Notes under the pieces: generated by a model
Seen by the model: only the letters and a program-made list of their open reading frames with translations
What the model was told of the DNA's origin: nothing
Database searches by the model: none
In this document: one piece after another, positions 17,102-26,895 of the stretch
How positions within the stretch are numbered: position 1 is the first letter of the stretch
Layout: every line of letters starts with the position of its first letter
Made by a program: the position numbers and the translations under genes
NCBI RefSeq assembly: GCF_023634805.2
Contig: NZ_CP106881.1
Span: 1-64,000, forward strand
DNA: 64,000 nucleotides
Direction: 5' to 3'
Origin: Comamonas endophytica
GTDB taxonomy: Bacteria; Pseudomonadota; Gammaproteobacteria; Burkholderiales; Burkholderiaceae_C

Positions 17102-18646
17102 TCAGGCGCCGAACAGCTCCTGGTACTGCGCGCGCAGCAGATTCTTCTGCACCTTGCCCATGGTGTTGCGCGGCAGCTCCGGCACGACGAAGCAGCGCTT
17201 GGGAATCTTGAAGTTCGCCAACTGCCCCTTGAGCGCATCGAGCAGCGCCTGGGGCTGCACTTCGGCGCCGGACTTGGGCACCACCACCGCCACCCCGACC
17301 TCGCCGAAGTCCGGATGCGGCACACCGACCAGCGCGCTTTCGGCCACGCCGGCCATTTCGTTGATGAAGCTCTCGACTTCGGCGGGATAGACGTTGTAGC
17401 CACCGGAGATGATCAGGTCCTTGCTGCGCCCGACGATGCTCAGATAGCCCAGCGCATCGAAGCGGCCCACGTCGCCGGTCTTGAACCAGCCATCGGCGGT
17501 GAATTCCTCGGCGGTCTTCTCGGGCATGCGCCAGTAGCCGCTGAAGACATTGGGCCCGCGCACCTGGATATTGCCGATCTCATCGACGGCTGCGGCCTGC
17601 CCCGCATCGGTGAGCACGCGTACCTGCACGCCCGGCAGCGCGAAGCCCACGGTGCCGGGACGGCGCTCGCCCGCCTCGGCGGCGCAGGGGTTGGAAGTCA
17701 GCATGATGGTCTCGCTCATGCCGTAGCGCTCGAGAATGGTGTGGCCGGTGCGCTGCTGCCAGGCCTGGTGGGTTTCGGGCAGCATCGGCGCCGAACCCGA
17801 GATGAACAGCCGCATGTGCTGCGTGGCTTCGCGCGTCAGGCGCGCGTCGGCCAGCATGCGCACATAGAGCGTGGGCACGCCCATGAACACGGTGGCGTCG
17901 CGCATGCGCGCGATCACCGCCGCGGGATCGAACTTCGCGAACCAGATCATCTTGCTGCCGTTGAGCAGCGCGCCATGGATGGCGACGAACAGCCCATGCA
18001 CGTGGAAGATCGGCAGCGCGTGGATCAGCACGTCGCCCGGGCGCCAGCCCCAGTAGTCCTTGAGCACCTGCGCGTTGCTCAGCAGGTTGCCGTGCGAGAG
18101 CATCGCGCCCTTGCTGCGGCCCGTGGTGCCGCTGGTGTAGAGGATGGCGGCGAGGTCATCGGCCGTGCTGGCCGCGGGCGCGTGCGCATCGCTGTGGTGC
18201 GCGGCGCGCTCGAGCAGGCTGCCGCTGGTGTCCTCGCCCAGCGTGAACACCGCGTGCGTTCCGGCCTTGAAGGCGATCTTCGAGACCCAGCCGAAGTTGG
18301 CTGGCGCGCAGACCACCACCGCAGGCTCGGCATTGGCGATGAAATACTCGATCTCTGCGCTCTGGTAGGCGGTGTTGAGCGGCAGGAACACATGGCCGGC
18401 GCGCAGCGTCGCGAGGTACAGCAGCAGTGCCTCGACCGACTTCTCGACCTGCACCGCGATGCGGCTGCGCGGCGGCAGCTGCAGCGAATCGAGCAGATTG
18501 GCGATGCGCGCGCTGGCCTGCTCGAGATCGCGCCAGCTGTAGTGGCGGCTTTGGCCATCGGCAGCGATGGCTTCGATGGCCGTGGCATCGAGGTCCGCGG
18601 GAAACGCGGCACGCAAGGCGGTGAACAGATTGTCGTCGGAAGGCAT
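17102..18646 (-). CDS. matB: Malonyl-CoA synthetase MatB (acyl-CoA synthetase family)
   Basis: ATP-dependent ligation of malonate to CoA. The protein has 514 residues of the ANL family. Motifs: LYTSGTTGRSKGAMLSH (phosphate loop), HALPIFHVHGLFVAIHGAL, ERYGMSETIML, GWFKTGDVG, GRSKDLIISGGYNVYPAEVE and the C-terminal PRNTMGKVQKNLLR with the catalytic Lys. The substrate is assigned from these motifs together with linkage to malonyl-CoA decarboxylase; methylmalonate or another short dicarboxylate remains possible. It follows the crotonase gene after 23 bases. Confidence 0.87.
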   Translation of the reverse strand: MPSDDNLFTALRAAFPADLDATAIEAIAADGQSRHYSWRDLEQASARIANLLDSLQLPPRSRIAVQVEKSVEALLLYLATLRAGHVFLPLNTAYQSAEIEYFIANAEPAVVVCAPANFGWVSKIAFKAGTHAVFTLGEDTSGSLLERAAHHSDAHAPAASTADDLAAILYTSGTTGRSKGAMLSHGNLLSNAQVLKDYWGWRPGDVLIHALPIFHVHGLFVAIHGALLNGSKMIWFAKFDPAAVIARMRDATVFMGVPTLYVRMLADARLTREATQHMRLFISGSAPMLPETHQAWQQRTGHTILERYGMSETIMLTSNPCAAEAGERRPGTVGFALPGVQVRVLTDAGQAAAVDEIGNIQVRGPNVFSGYWRMPEKTAEEFTADGWFKTGDVGRFDALGYLSIVGRSKDLIISGGYNVYPAEVESFINEMAGVAESALVGVPHPDFGEVGVAVVVPKSGAEVQPQALLDALKGQLANFKIPKRCFVVPELPRNTMGKVQKNLLRAQYQELFGA

Positions 18647-18669
18647 GGGAATCCAAGTTTGCTGAAGTT

Positions 18670-19487
18670 TCAAAAGACCGGGGCGCGCTTGGCCAGGAAG
18701 GCGGCAATGCCCTCGCGGTGCTCGGCCCCATCGGCATAGGCATAGATATCTTCGCCGGGCAGGCCGTGCCGGCCCTGCCCGGCGAGCTGCTGCGCCGCGG
18801 CCAGGGCGCGGCCAGCAGCGCGCGCAGGATCTGCTTGTTGCGCCGCGCGGCTTGCGGCGCCAGCGCCGCGATGCGCCGGGCGCTGGAGTGCGCGGCGAAT
18901 GGCAGCTCGGCATCTTCGACCACGGTGCCGACGAAGCCGCGCTGCGCCATCTCGGCGGCGCTGAAGGTGGCGGCTTCCAGCAGCATCTGCCGTGCCGTGA
19001 GCGCACCTGCCGCGGTGGCCACCAGCGCCGCTTCGCGCGGCGCCATGGGAAAACCCAGGCGGGCGATGGGCGCCCCGAAGCGCGCGGATTGCGCGGCCAG
19101 ACGCAGATCGGCGCAGGCCGCGATCTCCACGCCCGCGCCCATGCAGGCGCCGGCAATGGCTGCAACGATCGGCACCTCGCAGTCCAGCATGGCCGACAGG
19201 CCGCCCCATACCGCGTTCTCGTGGAAATCGCGCAGTGCCGCAGGGTCGAAGCGGAAGGCCGGATATTCGGAGATATCGCCGCCGGCGCAGAAGGCGGCCT
19301 CGCCGGATTCGGCGCTGCCTTCGATCAATATGCAGCGCAATTGCTGGTCACCCTGGAAAGACGCGAAGGCTGCGCGCAGCTGATGCCACATTTGCACGGA
19401 CATGGCGTTGCGCTTGCCGGGGTGGTGCAGCTGCACGCGGACGATGCCGAAGGGATCGGGGGGGAGGATTTTTATTTCACCGGTCAT
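18670..19487 (-). CDS. Enoyl-CoA hydratase/isomerase (crotonase) family protein (frameshifted)
   Basis: Crotonase fold of about 272 residues after repair. The oxyanion-hole regions are present: FCAGGDISEYPAF near residue 65 and AGACMGAGVEIAACADLRLA near residue 110. The end LPGEDIYAYADGAEHREGIAAFLAKRAPVF is typical. The usual second acidic residue cannot be assigned with certainty. The frame breaks near 18805 inside RALLAAP; one extra C in a CCC run restores it. It sits between a TctC-type gene and matB, so it may act in malonate or related acyl-CoA metabolism, but its substrate is unknown. Confidence 0.8.
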
Positions 19488-19533
19488 CTATTGGAGGAAC
19501 TTGGCATACGTTCTCTTTACTGTAGGGAAGGAC

Positions 19534-19710
19534 GTTCATCCTTCGACAGGCTCAGGACGAACGGCTCAAAGCGTTCGTGGTGAGCCTGTCGAACCAACGG
19601 GCCAAACCGTTCGTGGTGAGCCTGTCGAACCATGGAGGTCTCTTTCAATTGGACGTCTTTCGATCCTTCGACGGGGCCGACCAGGCAGGCCCAGGACGAA
19701 CGGTTCTATA
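19534..19710. repeat. REP-like palindromic repeat cluster
   Basis: This intergenic stretch contains TTCGACAGGCTCAGGACGAA followed by at least two inverted copies of TTCGTGGTGAGCCTGTCGAA and a decayed fourth copy. The units can pair into hairpins. The same family occurs at 23211-23405, 36028-36150 and 61541-61650. No transposase is nearby. Confidence 0.8.
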
Positions 19711-19727
19711 CGTCTCTCGGGCAGCTC

Positions 19728-20729
19728 CTACTCCACCTTCGCCCCCGAAGCCTTCACCACCTGGGCCCAGCGCTTGATTTCACCCGTGACCATGGCCGCG
19801 AACTGCTCCTTGGTCAGCGCGCCGTACTCCGCGCCATTTTGCGCCCAGATGGCCTTGAGTTCGGGGTTCTGGCCCAGGCGGCGCAGTTCCTCGATCATCT
19901 GGCCTTGCTGCTCGGCCGGCGTGCCCTTGGGCGCCCACATGCCGTACCAGGTGGTCACGGTGTAGTCGGGCAGGCCGACTTCGGCAGCGCATGGCACATC
20001 GGGCAGAGAAGGGTTGCGCTTCGTGCCCGACACCATCAGCGCCTTGATGCGCCCGCCCTTGATATGCGCGGCGGAGGATCCCAGGCCGTCGAACATCATG
20101 TCGACATTGCCGGCGATCAGGTCCTGCAGCGCCGGGCCCGCGCCGCGGTAGGGAATGTGCGTGACGAAGGTGTTGCTCTGCAGCTTGAACAGCTCGCCCG
20201 CGAGATGGTGCGAGGTGCCCGCGCCGGCCGAGGCATAGTTGAAGCTGCCGGGCTTGCGCCGCAGCTCGGCAATCAACTCCTGGATGGTCTTGGCGGTGAC
20301 GGTGCGCGGGTTGACGACGACCACCTGCGGCACGCTGGCGAGCAGCGCCAGCGGGATGAAATCGCGCTCGAGGTCATAGTCCAGGCGCGCGTAGACCGAG
20401 GGCGCAATCACATGGTGCGTGCCGCCCATGAAATAGTTGTAGCCATCGGCGGGCGCCTTGGCGGCGAAGCTCGCGCCCACGGTGCCGCCGGCGCCGCCGC
20501 GGTTGTCGATGACCAGCGTCTTGCCGGTGCTCCTGGCGAACTGCGCCGCCAGCGGGCGCGCAAAGGCATCGGTGCCGCCGCCCGCGGGAAAGGGCACGAC
20601 GAGATTCACCGGCTTGGTCGGCCATGCCGGCGAGCCTGGGTTCTGCGCCCAGCTGTGGCCCGTCACTGCGACCATGGCCGCGGCGGCCGCGCGCAGTGCA
20701 TCGCGGCGTTGCAAAGAGATATCCGCCAT
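19728..20729 (-). CDS. Bug/TctC-family tripartite tricarboxylate transporter substrate-binding protein
   Basis: Periplasmic binding protein of 333 residues with an N-terminal export signal ending near GHSWAQ; the Arg pair (QRRDAL) could suggest Tat export. The mature part begins WPTKPVNLVVPFPAGGGTDAFARPLA, the Bug ligand-loop signature, and contains FVTHIPYRGAGPALQDLIAGNVDMMFD. Neighbours matA and matB suggest that it binds malonate or a similar carboxylate (inference). No TctA or TctB membrane gene is present here, as is usual for Bug proteins, which are often orphan. Confidence 0.9.
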   Translation of the reverse strand: MADISLQRRDALRAAAAAMVAVTGHSWAQNPGSPAWPTKPVNLVVPFPAGGGTDAFARPLAAQFARSTGKTLVIDNRGGAGGTVGASFAAKAPADGYNYFMGGTHHVIAPSVYARLDYDLERDFIPLALLASVPQVVVVNPRTVTAKTIQELIAELRRKPGSFNYASAGAGTSHHLAGELFKLQSNTFVTHIPYRGAGPALQDLIAGNVDMMFDGLGSSAAHIKGGRIKALMVSGTKRNPSLPDVPCAAEVGLPDYTVTTWYGMWAPKGTPAEQQGQMIEELRRLGQNPELKAIWAQNGAEYGALTKEQFAAMVTGEIKRWAQVVKASGAKVE

Positions 20730-20771
20730 CGCTTGTGTCCCCTGGTGGTTGTTGTTCGGCGCGCTGCGACT

Positions 20772-22209
20772 TCAGCCCTTCATCAGCATCTCTATGTCGC
20801 GTGATACCGGTAGCCGGCCCTGCGCCAGCAGGCCGCGGTGCTTGTCGATCTTCTTGAGGTCGTAGAGGTAGTTCACCATCAGCCCGAAGGACTGCTTCTC
20901 GCCCTTGGCCGACGGATCGCCGCCCCAGTTCAGGCGCTCGACGCGCGCGCCGTTGCCCAGGTGGAAGCGCGCCACGGGGTCGAGCGGGCGTCCGTTGTGG
21001 CTTTCCTTGCCCAGGTAGTGCGCCGCGCACCACAGCAGCGCGCGGCGCACCGGCGACTGCTCGGGCAGCTGCGCGGCCTTCTCGGCGGCTTGCAGCAGCA
21101 GCGCGGCATCGAGCTGCGCCTGGGGCTCCACGCCAAGTGCCCGCGCCAATTCGCTGCGCGGCTTGTCGCCCATGCGCGCCAGCAGCGGGGTGCCGTGCTT
21201 GGCCAGCCAGCTGCGGAAGCCGGGTATCGGCGACAGCGTGGCGAAGGTGCGCAGGCGCGGGAACTCGGCGCTGAGCGTCTGCGCGACATGCTTGATCAGC
21301 GAGTCGCCAAAGCTCACGCCGCGCAGTCCCGCCTGGGTGTTGCTGATGGAATAGAAGATGGCGGTGGTGGCGCGGCTGATGTCGGCCGTGGCCGCGCTCT
21401 CGTCGAGCAGCGGCGTGATGCTGTCGGACAGGTCGTCGACCAATGCCACCTCGACGAAGATCAGCGGCTCGCCCGGCAGGCGCGGGTGGAAGAAGCCATA
21501 GCAGCGGCGGTCGCTGTCCAGCCGGTTCTTCAGATCGGCCCAGCTGCGGATGTCGTGCACCGCCTCGTACTGGATCAGCTTCTCGAGCAGCGATGCCGGA
21601 GAGTCCCAGCTCAGACGCTTGAGCTCCAGGAAGGCCACGTCGAACCAGGTGGAAAACAGATGCTCGAGCTCGGCATCGAGCGCCGCGAAACGCTGGTCGG
21701 CGCGCGGCAGCGCCAGCAGTTCGGCGCGCAGATCGAGCAGGAAGCGCATGCCCCCGCCGGCACGGCAAAGCGCTGCAGCAGCGCGCCGAAGCCAGCGCAC
21801 GGCGCAGCGCGATCTCGGCCTGGCTGCGCTCGAGTGCGGACTCGGCCTGGTCGAAGTGCTGGCGCGCGCGCTGCAGGCGCTCGGCATCGGGGCCGAACTG
21901 CTCGCAGATCAGCAGCCACAGATCCTGGCGCGCCTCGGGCGAGGCCGCGGCATACCAGTCGATGACATCCTTGGCGCGGCGCCCGCCTTCGACTTCGCTG
22001 GCCTGCTCCGCGGAGGCCGCCAGCAGATCGTCCATCAGCCGGCGCAGCACGCGCGGCGCCAGCGCCTCGGTGCCACGGCGCAGCGAGGCCTTGAGGCGCT
22101 CGTGCGTCGAACGCGGCGCGGGGGGCGCCTGCGCGGCTGGCGCGGGTGCCAGTCGCGGGGTGCGCAGCCTGGACACGCCACGCGCAATCCATCCAGATGC
22201 CAGGTTCAT
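20772..22209 (-). CDS. matA: Malonyl-CoA decarboxylase MatA/MCD (frameshifted)
   Basis: Decarboxylates malonyl-CoA to acetyl-CoA. Repaired length is about 479 residues. The helical N-terminal domain (LRRLMDDLLAASAEQASEVEG) and the C-terminal catalytic acetyltransferase-like domain are both present. The latter carries RRCYGFFHPRLPGEPLIFVEVAL, AIFYSISNTQAGLRGVSFG, FATLSPIPGFRSWL and SHNGRPLDPVARFHLGNGA. Two nearby frame breaks, near 21790 and near 21752, separate the halves; each is explained by one missing base, and the total length deficit fits. It is the first gene of the malonate cluster, ahead of the TctC-type gene. Confidence 0.87.
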
Positions 22210-22317
22210 GCAGCAGGTCCTCGGGTGACAGATGAGGCAGAGGATCGCATCCTCATGGCCCTCACGCCATTATGGGTTGCCCTGCCCCGGGCTGCCGGCT
22301 GTCGCCTGGGCGACGCT

Positions 22318-23148
22318 TCAGGCAGGACGTTGCGGTTGGGGCTGCGGCTGGCGCTGCGCCCACAGCCACAGCAGCACGCCAGCCGCCATCATCGGCAGGC
22401 ACAGCCATTGGCCCATGCTCAGGCCCATCGACAGCAGGCCCAGGTAGTCATCGGGTTCGCGGAAATATTCGGCGATGAAGCGCAGCAGGCCGTAGCCAAC
22501 CAGGAACGCCGCCGCCACCTGGCCTTGGCGGTGCTCCTTGCGCGCATATAGCCACAGCAGCGCGAACAGCAGCAGGCCTTCGAGCAGGAACTGGTAGATC
22601 TGCGAGGGATGGCGCGGCTGCATCGAGCCGCTGTGCGCGAACACCATGCCCCAGGGCAGGTCCGGGCTGGCAAAGCGCCCCCAGAGTTCGCCATTGATGA
22701 AATTGCCGATGCGCCCTGCCGCCAGGCCGGTGGGCACGCAGGGCGCGACGAAGTCGGCCACCTGCAGCCAGGGGCGGCGGCGCGAACGCGCAAACCAGGT
22801 CATCGCGCCCAGCACGCCCAGCAAGCCGCCGTGGAAAGACATGCCGCCCTGCCAGACCGCGAAGATCTCCAGCGGATGCGACAGGTAGTAGCCGGGCTTG
22901 TAGAACAGGCAGTAGCCCAGGCGCCCGCCGATCACCACGCCGACCACGCCCAGGAACAGGATGTCCTCCACGTCCTTGCGCGACCAGGCCTGCTCGCCCG
23001 TGAGCCGCGAGAACGGCGGATGCCGCAGGCGCCGGGTGCCCAGCCACAGGAACAGGCCGAAGGCGGCCAGATAGGTAAGGCCGTACCAGTGCACGGCAAT
23101 GGGGCCGAGCTGCAGCGCGACGGGGTCGATTTGGGGGTAGATGAGCAT
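22318..23148 (-). CDS. lgt: Prolipoprotein diacylglyceryl transferase Lgt
   Basis: Inner-membrane enzyme that attaches diacylglycerol to the lipobox Cys of prolipoproteins. The protein has 276 residues with about seven membrane segments. Motifs: [37 protein letters not shown], and the Lgt signature [14 protein letters not shown]; the C-terminal arm has [12 protein letters not shown] and [11 protein letters not shown]. The ATG at 23148 ([16 protein letters not shown]) is the usual start for the family. Confidence 0.95.
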   Translation of the reverse strand: MLIYPQIDPVALQLGPIAVHWYGLTYLAAFGLFLWLGTRRLRHPPFSRLTGEQAWSRKDVEDILFLGVVGVVIGGRLGYCLFYKPGYYLSHPLEIFAVWQGGMSFHGGLLGVLGAMTWFARSRRRPWLQVADFVAPCVPTGLAAGRIGNFINGELWGRFASPDLPWGMVFAHSGSMQPRHPSQIYQFLLEGLLLFALLWLYARKEHRQGQVAAAFLVGYGLLRFIAEYFREPDDYLGLLSMGLSMGQWLCLPMMAAGVLLWLWAQRQPQPQPQRPA

Positions 23149-23210
23149 GGCACTGATTGTGCCGTAGGCGGGCGGGGGGCTGTGAAAGTTGCGTGAACGG
23201 GGCACTGCCT

Positions 23211-23405
23211 GAGCCGTTCGTGGTGGGCCTACCTTTCACCGTTCATGGTGAGCCTGCTCCCTAACCGTGGCGAGCCTGTCGAACCATGGACGGCCTGTCC
23301 TCATGCCTGGAACGCGGGCCGTTCATCCTTCGACAGGCTCAGGACGAACGGCTTGTCGGCCCACGCGTCAACAAGCGCTTTGGAAAGCCCAGGGAGAACG
23401 GTTCC
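23211..23405. repeat. REP-like palindromic repeat cluster
   Basis: Several full and degenerate copies of the TTCGTGGTGAGCCTGTCGAA family and its inverse CTTCGACAGGCTCAGGACGA lie between lgt and ilvD. A flank GAACCATGGACGGCCTGTCC is also found at the cluster near 61.6 kb, so the repeated unit is longer than the palindrome itself. Confidence 0.78.
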
Positions 23406-23416
23406 GGTTTGCGAGC

Positions 23417-25270
23417 TCAGTCCAGTAACGACAGATCCCGCACCGCCCCCTTGTCCGCCGACATCACCAGCTTGGCATACGCCTTGAGCGCGGCCGACAC
23501 CTTGCGCGGGCGGGGCTTGGCGGGTTTCCAGCCCTTGGCGTTCTGCGCCTCGCGGCGGCGCGCGAGCTCCTCGTCGCTGACCAGCACGTTGATCGCGCGG
23601 TTCGGGATATCGATCAGGATGCGGTCGCCATCCTGCACCAGGCCGATGGCGCCGCCAGCCGCCGCTTCGGGCGAGCAGTGGCCGATCGACAGGCCCGAGG
23701 TGCCGCCCGAGAAGCGCCCGTCGGTCAGCAGCGCGCAGGCCTTGCCCAGGCCCTTGGACTTGATGTAGCTGGTCGGGTAGAGCATTTCCTGCATGCCCGG
23801 GCCGCCCTTCGGGCCCTCGTAGCGCACGATGACGATATCACCGGCCACAACCTTGTCGGCCAGGATGTTCTCCACCGCTTCGTCCTGCGATTCGGTCACA
23901 TGGGCGCGGCCTTCGAACACCAGCAGCGAATCGTCGACGCCCGCGGTCTTCACCACGCAACCGTCCAGCGCGATGTTGCCCGTCAGCACGGCCAGGCCGC
24001 CTTCCTTGGAAAACGCATGGTCGTAGGAGCGGATGCAGCCCTCGGCGCGGTCGAGGTCCAGGCTGGGCCAGCGCGTGCTCTGGCTGAATGCCACCTGCGT
24101 GGGGATGCCGGCGGGGCCCGCCTTGTAGAAGGTCTGCACCGCCTCGCTGGGCGCGCGCGCGATGTCCCATTCGTCCAGCGCGTCCTTGAGCGAGGCGCCG
24201 TAGACCGTGGGCACGTCGGTGTGCAGGCGGCCGGCGCGGTCGAGCTCGCCCAGGATCGCCATGATGCCGCCGGCGCGGTGCACGTCCTCGATGTGGTACT
24301 TGTTGGTGTTGGGCGCGACCTTGCACAGCTGCGGCACGGTGCGCGACATGCGGTCGATGTCGGCCATGCCGAAGTCGATCTCGGCTTCCTGGGCAATGGC
24401 CAGCAGGTGCAGGATGGTGTTGGTCGAGCCGCCCATCGCGATGTCCAGCGTGATCGCGTTCTCGAAGGCCTTCTTGCCCACCGAGCGCGGCAGCGCGCGC
24501 TCGTCGTTGCCTTCGTAGTAGCGCTTGGCCAGCTCGACGATGGTGCGGCCGGCGCGCAGGAACAGCTGCTCGCGGTCGGAATGCGTGGCCAGCACGGTGC
24601 CGTTGCCCGGCAGGGACAGGCCCAGCGCCTCGGTCAGGCAGTTCATGGAATTGGCGGTGAACATGCCCGAGCAGGAGCCGCAGGTCGGGCAGGCCGAGCG
24701 TTCGACTTCGGCCACCTGCTCGTCGGTGTACTGGTCGTCGGCGGCCATCACCATGGCGTCCACCAGGTCCAGCTTCTTGAACTCGATCTTGTGCGTCGTC
24801 GGATTCGCCAGGCGCACCTTGCCGGCCTCCATCGGCCCGCCCGAAACGAAGATCACCGGGATGTTCAGGCGCATCGCGGCCATCAGCATGCCGGGCGTGA
24901 TCTTGTCGCAGTTGGAAATGCACACCAGCGCATCGGCGCAGTGGGCGTTCACCATGTACTCCACGGAGTCCGCAATGATGTCGCGGCTGGGCAGCGAATA
25001 CAGCATGCCGTCGTGGCCCATGGCGATGCCGTCATCGACGGCAATGGTGTTGAATTCCTTGGCCACGCCGCCCGCGGCCTCGATCTCGCGCGCGACCAGC
25101 TGGCCCAGGTCCTTCAGATGCACGTGGCCGGGCACGAACTGGGTGAAGGAATTGGCGATGGCGATGATCGGCTTGCTGAAATCTTCGTCCTTCATGCCGG
25201 TGGCACGCCACAGGGAGCGCGCAGCCATGTTGCGGCCGGCAGTGGAAGTCTTGGAACGGTATGCGGGCAT
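23417..25270 (-). CDS. ilvD: Dihydroxy-acid dehydratase IlvD
   Basis: Fe-S dehydratase of branched-chain amino acid and pantothenate synthesis: 2,3-dihydroxy-isovalerate to 2-ketoisovalerate. The protein has 617 residues, the long enterobacterial-type form. Cluster cysteines are in [12 protein letters not shown] and [19 protein letters not shown]. Other signatures are [17 protein letters not shown] and [23 protein letters not shown]. The start at 25270 ([19 protein letters not shown]) matches the family. It is monocistronic as far as can be seen. Confidence 0.96.
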   Translation of the reverse strand: MPAYRSKTSTAGRNMAARSLWRATGMKDEDFSKPIIAIANSFTQFVPGHVHLKDLGQLVAREIEAAGGVAKEFNTIAVDDGIAMGHDGMLYSLPSRDIIADSVEYMVNAHCADALVCISNCDKITPGMLMAAMRLNIPVIFVSGGPMEAGKVRLANPTTHKIEFKKLDLVDAMVMAADDQYTDEQVAEVERSACPTCGSCSGMFTANSMNCLTEALGLSLPGNGTVLATHSDREQLFLRAGRTIVELAKRYYEGNDERALPRSVGKKAFENAITLDIAMGGSTNTILHLLAIAQEAEIDFGMADIDRMSRTVPQLCKVAPNTNKYHIEDVHRAGGIMAILGELDRAGRLHTDVPTVYGASLKDALDEWDIARAPSEAVQTFYKAGPAGIPTQVAFSQSTRWPSLDLDRAEGCIRSYDHAFSKEGGLAVLTGNIALDGCVVKTAGVDDSLLVFEGRAHVTESQDEAVENILADKVVAGDIVIVRYEGPKGGPGMQEMLYPTSYIKSKGLGKACALLTDGRFSGGTSGLSIGHCSPEAAAGGAIGLVQDGDRILIDIPNRAINVLVSDEELARRREAQNAKGWKPAKPRPRKVSAALKAYAKLVMSADKGAVRDLSLLD

Positions 25271-25370
25271 GGTGATCTTGAAATGGTTGCGGGAAAGCAC
25301 GTGGGACGACGCCAATTATGTCGCACCTGCCCTGCCGCCGCCCGCCGCGGGGTAGCGCGAGCGCGCGCGC

Positions 25371-25607
25371 TCAGCGCCGCTTGCGCGGACTCAGCACCTG
25401 CTTCTGCCGCTCGATGCGGCTTTGCCGGCGCGCCTCGTCGCGCTCGGCGGCGCGGCGCTTGGTCAGGCCCGTCGCGTCCGAGAAACTCCACCATGCCACC
25501 GTGATCCCGTAGGGCACCAGCAGCCACCACCACGACACCGCGGCCAGCGGCCCGACCTCCAGGAATCTCAACAAGGTCAGCACCAGCGCAATCAGCAACA
25601 TCCACAT
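25371..25607 (-). CDS. Small Trp-rich membrane protein (TIGR04438-like)
   Basis: A protein of 78 residues. An N-terminal hydrophobic segment (MWMLLIALVLTLLRFLEVGP) is followed by a Trp-rich patch SWWWLLVPYGITVAWWSF and a basic tail rich in Arg, Lys and Gln. This layout matches a small conserved beta-proteobacterial family of unknown function. AAGGAG lies upstream of the ATG at 25607. It diverges from the cytochrome gene. Confidence 0.8.
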   Translation of the reverse strand: MWMLLIALVLTLLRFLEVGPLAAVSWWWLLVPYGITVAWWSFSDATGLTKRRAAERDEARRQSRIERQKQVLSPRKRR

Positions 25608-25704
25608 ACACAACTCCTTGCGGGAACTAAGTCCGCAGCGGCGCATCCAAGCGCATGCACCACTACAATTTCCTGCAGAACAAAGACACCCTGGAAAGTT
25701 TACG

Positions 25705-26010
25705 ATGAAGCGCACCCTGATCACCCTGGCCCTGGCTCTCGGCGCGGCAGCCCCGGCCATGGCCGACCTGGCCTTGGCCAAGTCCAAGAACTGCATGGCC
25801 TGCCACGCCGTCGACAAGAAGCTCGTGGGCCCCTCCTTCAAGGATGTCGCGGCCAAGTATGCCAATCAAAAGGATGCGACCGACAAGCTGGCCGCCAAGA
25901 TCGTCAAGGGCGGCGGCGGCGTCTGGGGCCCCGTGCCCATGCCCGCCAACGCGCAGGTGAACGATGCCGATGCCAAGAAGCTCGCTGCCTGGGTGATGCA
26001 GCAGAAGTGA
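25705..26010 (+). CDS. Class I c-type cytochrome (c551/c552-like)
   Basis: Small periplasmic electron carrier of 101 residues. The signal peptide MKRTLITLALALGAAAPAMA is followed by the haem site KNCMACHAVDKK (CxxCH) and the axial Met in GPVPMPANAQV. The helical C-terminus AKKLAAWVMQQK is normal for monohaem cytochrome c551 types. A terminator hairpin follows 18 bases after the stop, so this gene is a single transcription unit. Confidence 0.93.
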   Translation: MKRTLITLALALGAAAPAMADLALAKSKNCMACHAVDKKLVGPSFKDVAAKYANQKDATDKLAAKIVKGGGGVWGPVPMPANAQVNDADAKKLAAWVMQQK

Positions 26011-26027
26011 TCGCGCCTGTCTCCGCG

Positions 26028-26057
26028 CAGAAAAGCCGCCCTCGAGGCGGCTTTTTC
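26028..26057 (+). terminator. Rho-independent terminator after the cytochrome c gene
   Basis: The hairpin AAAAGCCGCC-CTCGA-GGCGGCTTTTT has an 8-10 bp stem and a T-run. Its near symmetry lets it also serve the minus-strand gene ending at 26080. Confidence 0.85.
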
Positions 26058-26079
26058 ATGGGCGCGAGCGCGTTGGCGC

Positions 26080-26574
26080 TCAGGGGAATTCGCGCGAAGG
26101 AGGCACGAACAGGCGGTCGTCCGGGCGACGGTCGCGCAGTTGCTGCTCGAGCTGGCCGATATACGCGGCATTGCTGTTCTCCAGCTCCTTGGCGCGCGCC
26201 TGGGCGCGGGCATCGATGGTGTCGAGGCGTTCGAGCACCGCGTTCTGGCCCTGCAGATGCTGGGCTTCGAGCACGGCGCGCAGCTCGGTGAAGCGCGAGG
26301 CCTCGGCCTTGTCGGCCAGCTCGCGCTGGGCCTGCATTTCCTTGTTGTGGCGGCGCGTTTCGAGCAGTACCGAAGTCTGCAGCGACAGCACATAGGCAAT
26401 GAAGAAAATGGCCAGCAGCACCGTGAGGCCCAGCATGATCACGCCCAGCGGCGCCTGCACTGTGGTCACGCCCAGGTTGACGGCGGAATAGGCGGCCAGC
26501 GTCGGCCAGTTGAGCGCCGCCAGCGCGGCGATGGCCAGCACGATCAGGGCCAGGATGATGGTTCGGAAATGCAT
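26080..26574 (-). CDS. LapA-like membrane protein with C-terminal coiled coil
   Basis: The protein has 164 residues. Two membrane segments (residues 4-24 and about 42-68, PLGVIMLGLTVLLAIFFIAY) are followed by a long Gln/Glu/Ala-rich helix and a short proline-containing tail. The double-TM plus helix layout is that of LapA/YciS-type (lipopolysaccharide assembly protein A domain) proteins. A specific role here is not shown by the sequence. Confidence 0.75.
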   Translation of the reverse strand: MHFRTIILALIVLAIAALAALNWPTLAAYSAVNLGVTTVQAPLGVIMLGLTVLLAIFFIAYVLSLQTSVLLETRRHNKEMQAQRELADKAEASRFTELRAVLEAQHLQGQNAVLERLDTIDARAQARAKELENSNAAYIGQLEQQLRDRRPDDRLFVPPSREFP

Positions 26575-26895
26575 GCCTGTTCTTCTCCTCGGTCGGTGCG
26601 CGGCCCGGGGTGGGCCGCCTGCCCTGCATTTGTAACCCATGCAAAGCCCTGCCGAGTGGCCCTTTCCAGCAAGAGTGGCGCCGTCCTACATATCACCGTT
26701 GCACCGCATATCGAGCCTCACACCCTTGCAAAAACCCCAACCCATGAAAGTGGCGCGATCCAGCAGGGGGGCGCCGAGCAAGGGCCGCACCTAGGCGGCC
26801 CCCGCAGCGAAGGTGCCGTCCCTGGCCGCCCCCTCCACCGAAGGATGAGAGGGGGAAGCCGGGGCCCGCCTAGGGCGTGAGCGGCTCAGGGGGTG
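26575..26895. other. Intergenic region with GC-rich hairpins
   Basis: No gene is seen. A stem CCCCCTC...GAGGGGG at about 26829-26855 lies just past the acs stop codon in the minus direction and may end that transcript. The surrounding sequence, rich in GGCGGCCCCCG and GCCGCCCCC, looks like a family-specific intergenic repeat, but only one copy is in the window. Confidence 0.4.

Noticed and set aside
26575..26895. A possible mobile repeat in the GC-rich gap before acs
   Set aside because: It looks like a family-specific intergenic repeat, but no second copy is in the window, so it is reported only as an intergenic region with hairpins.
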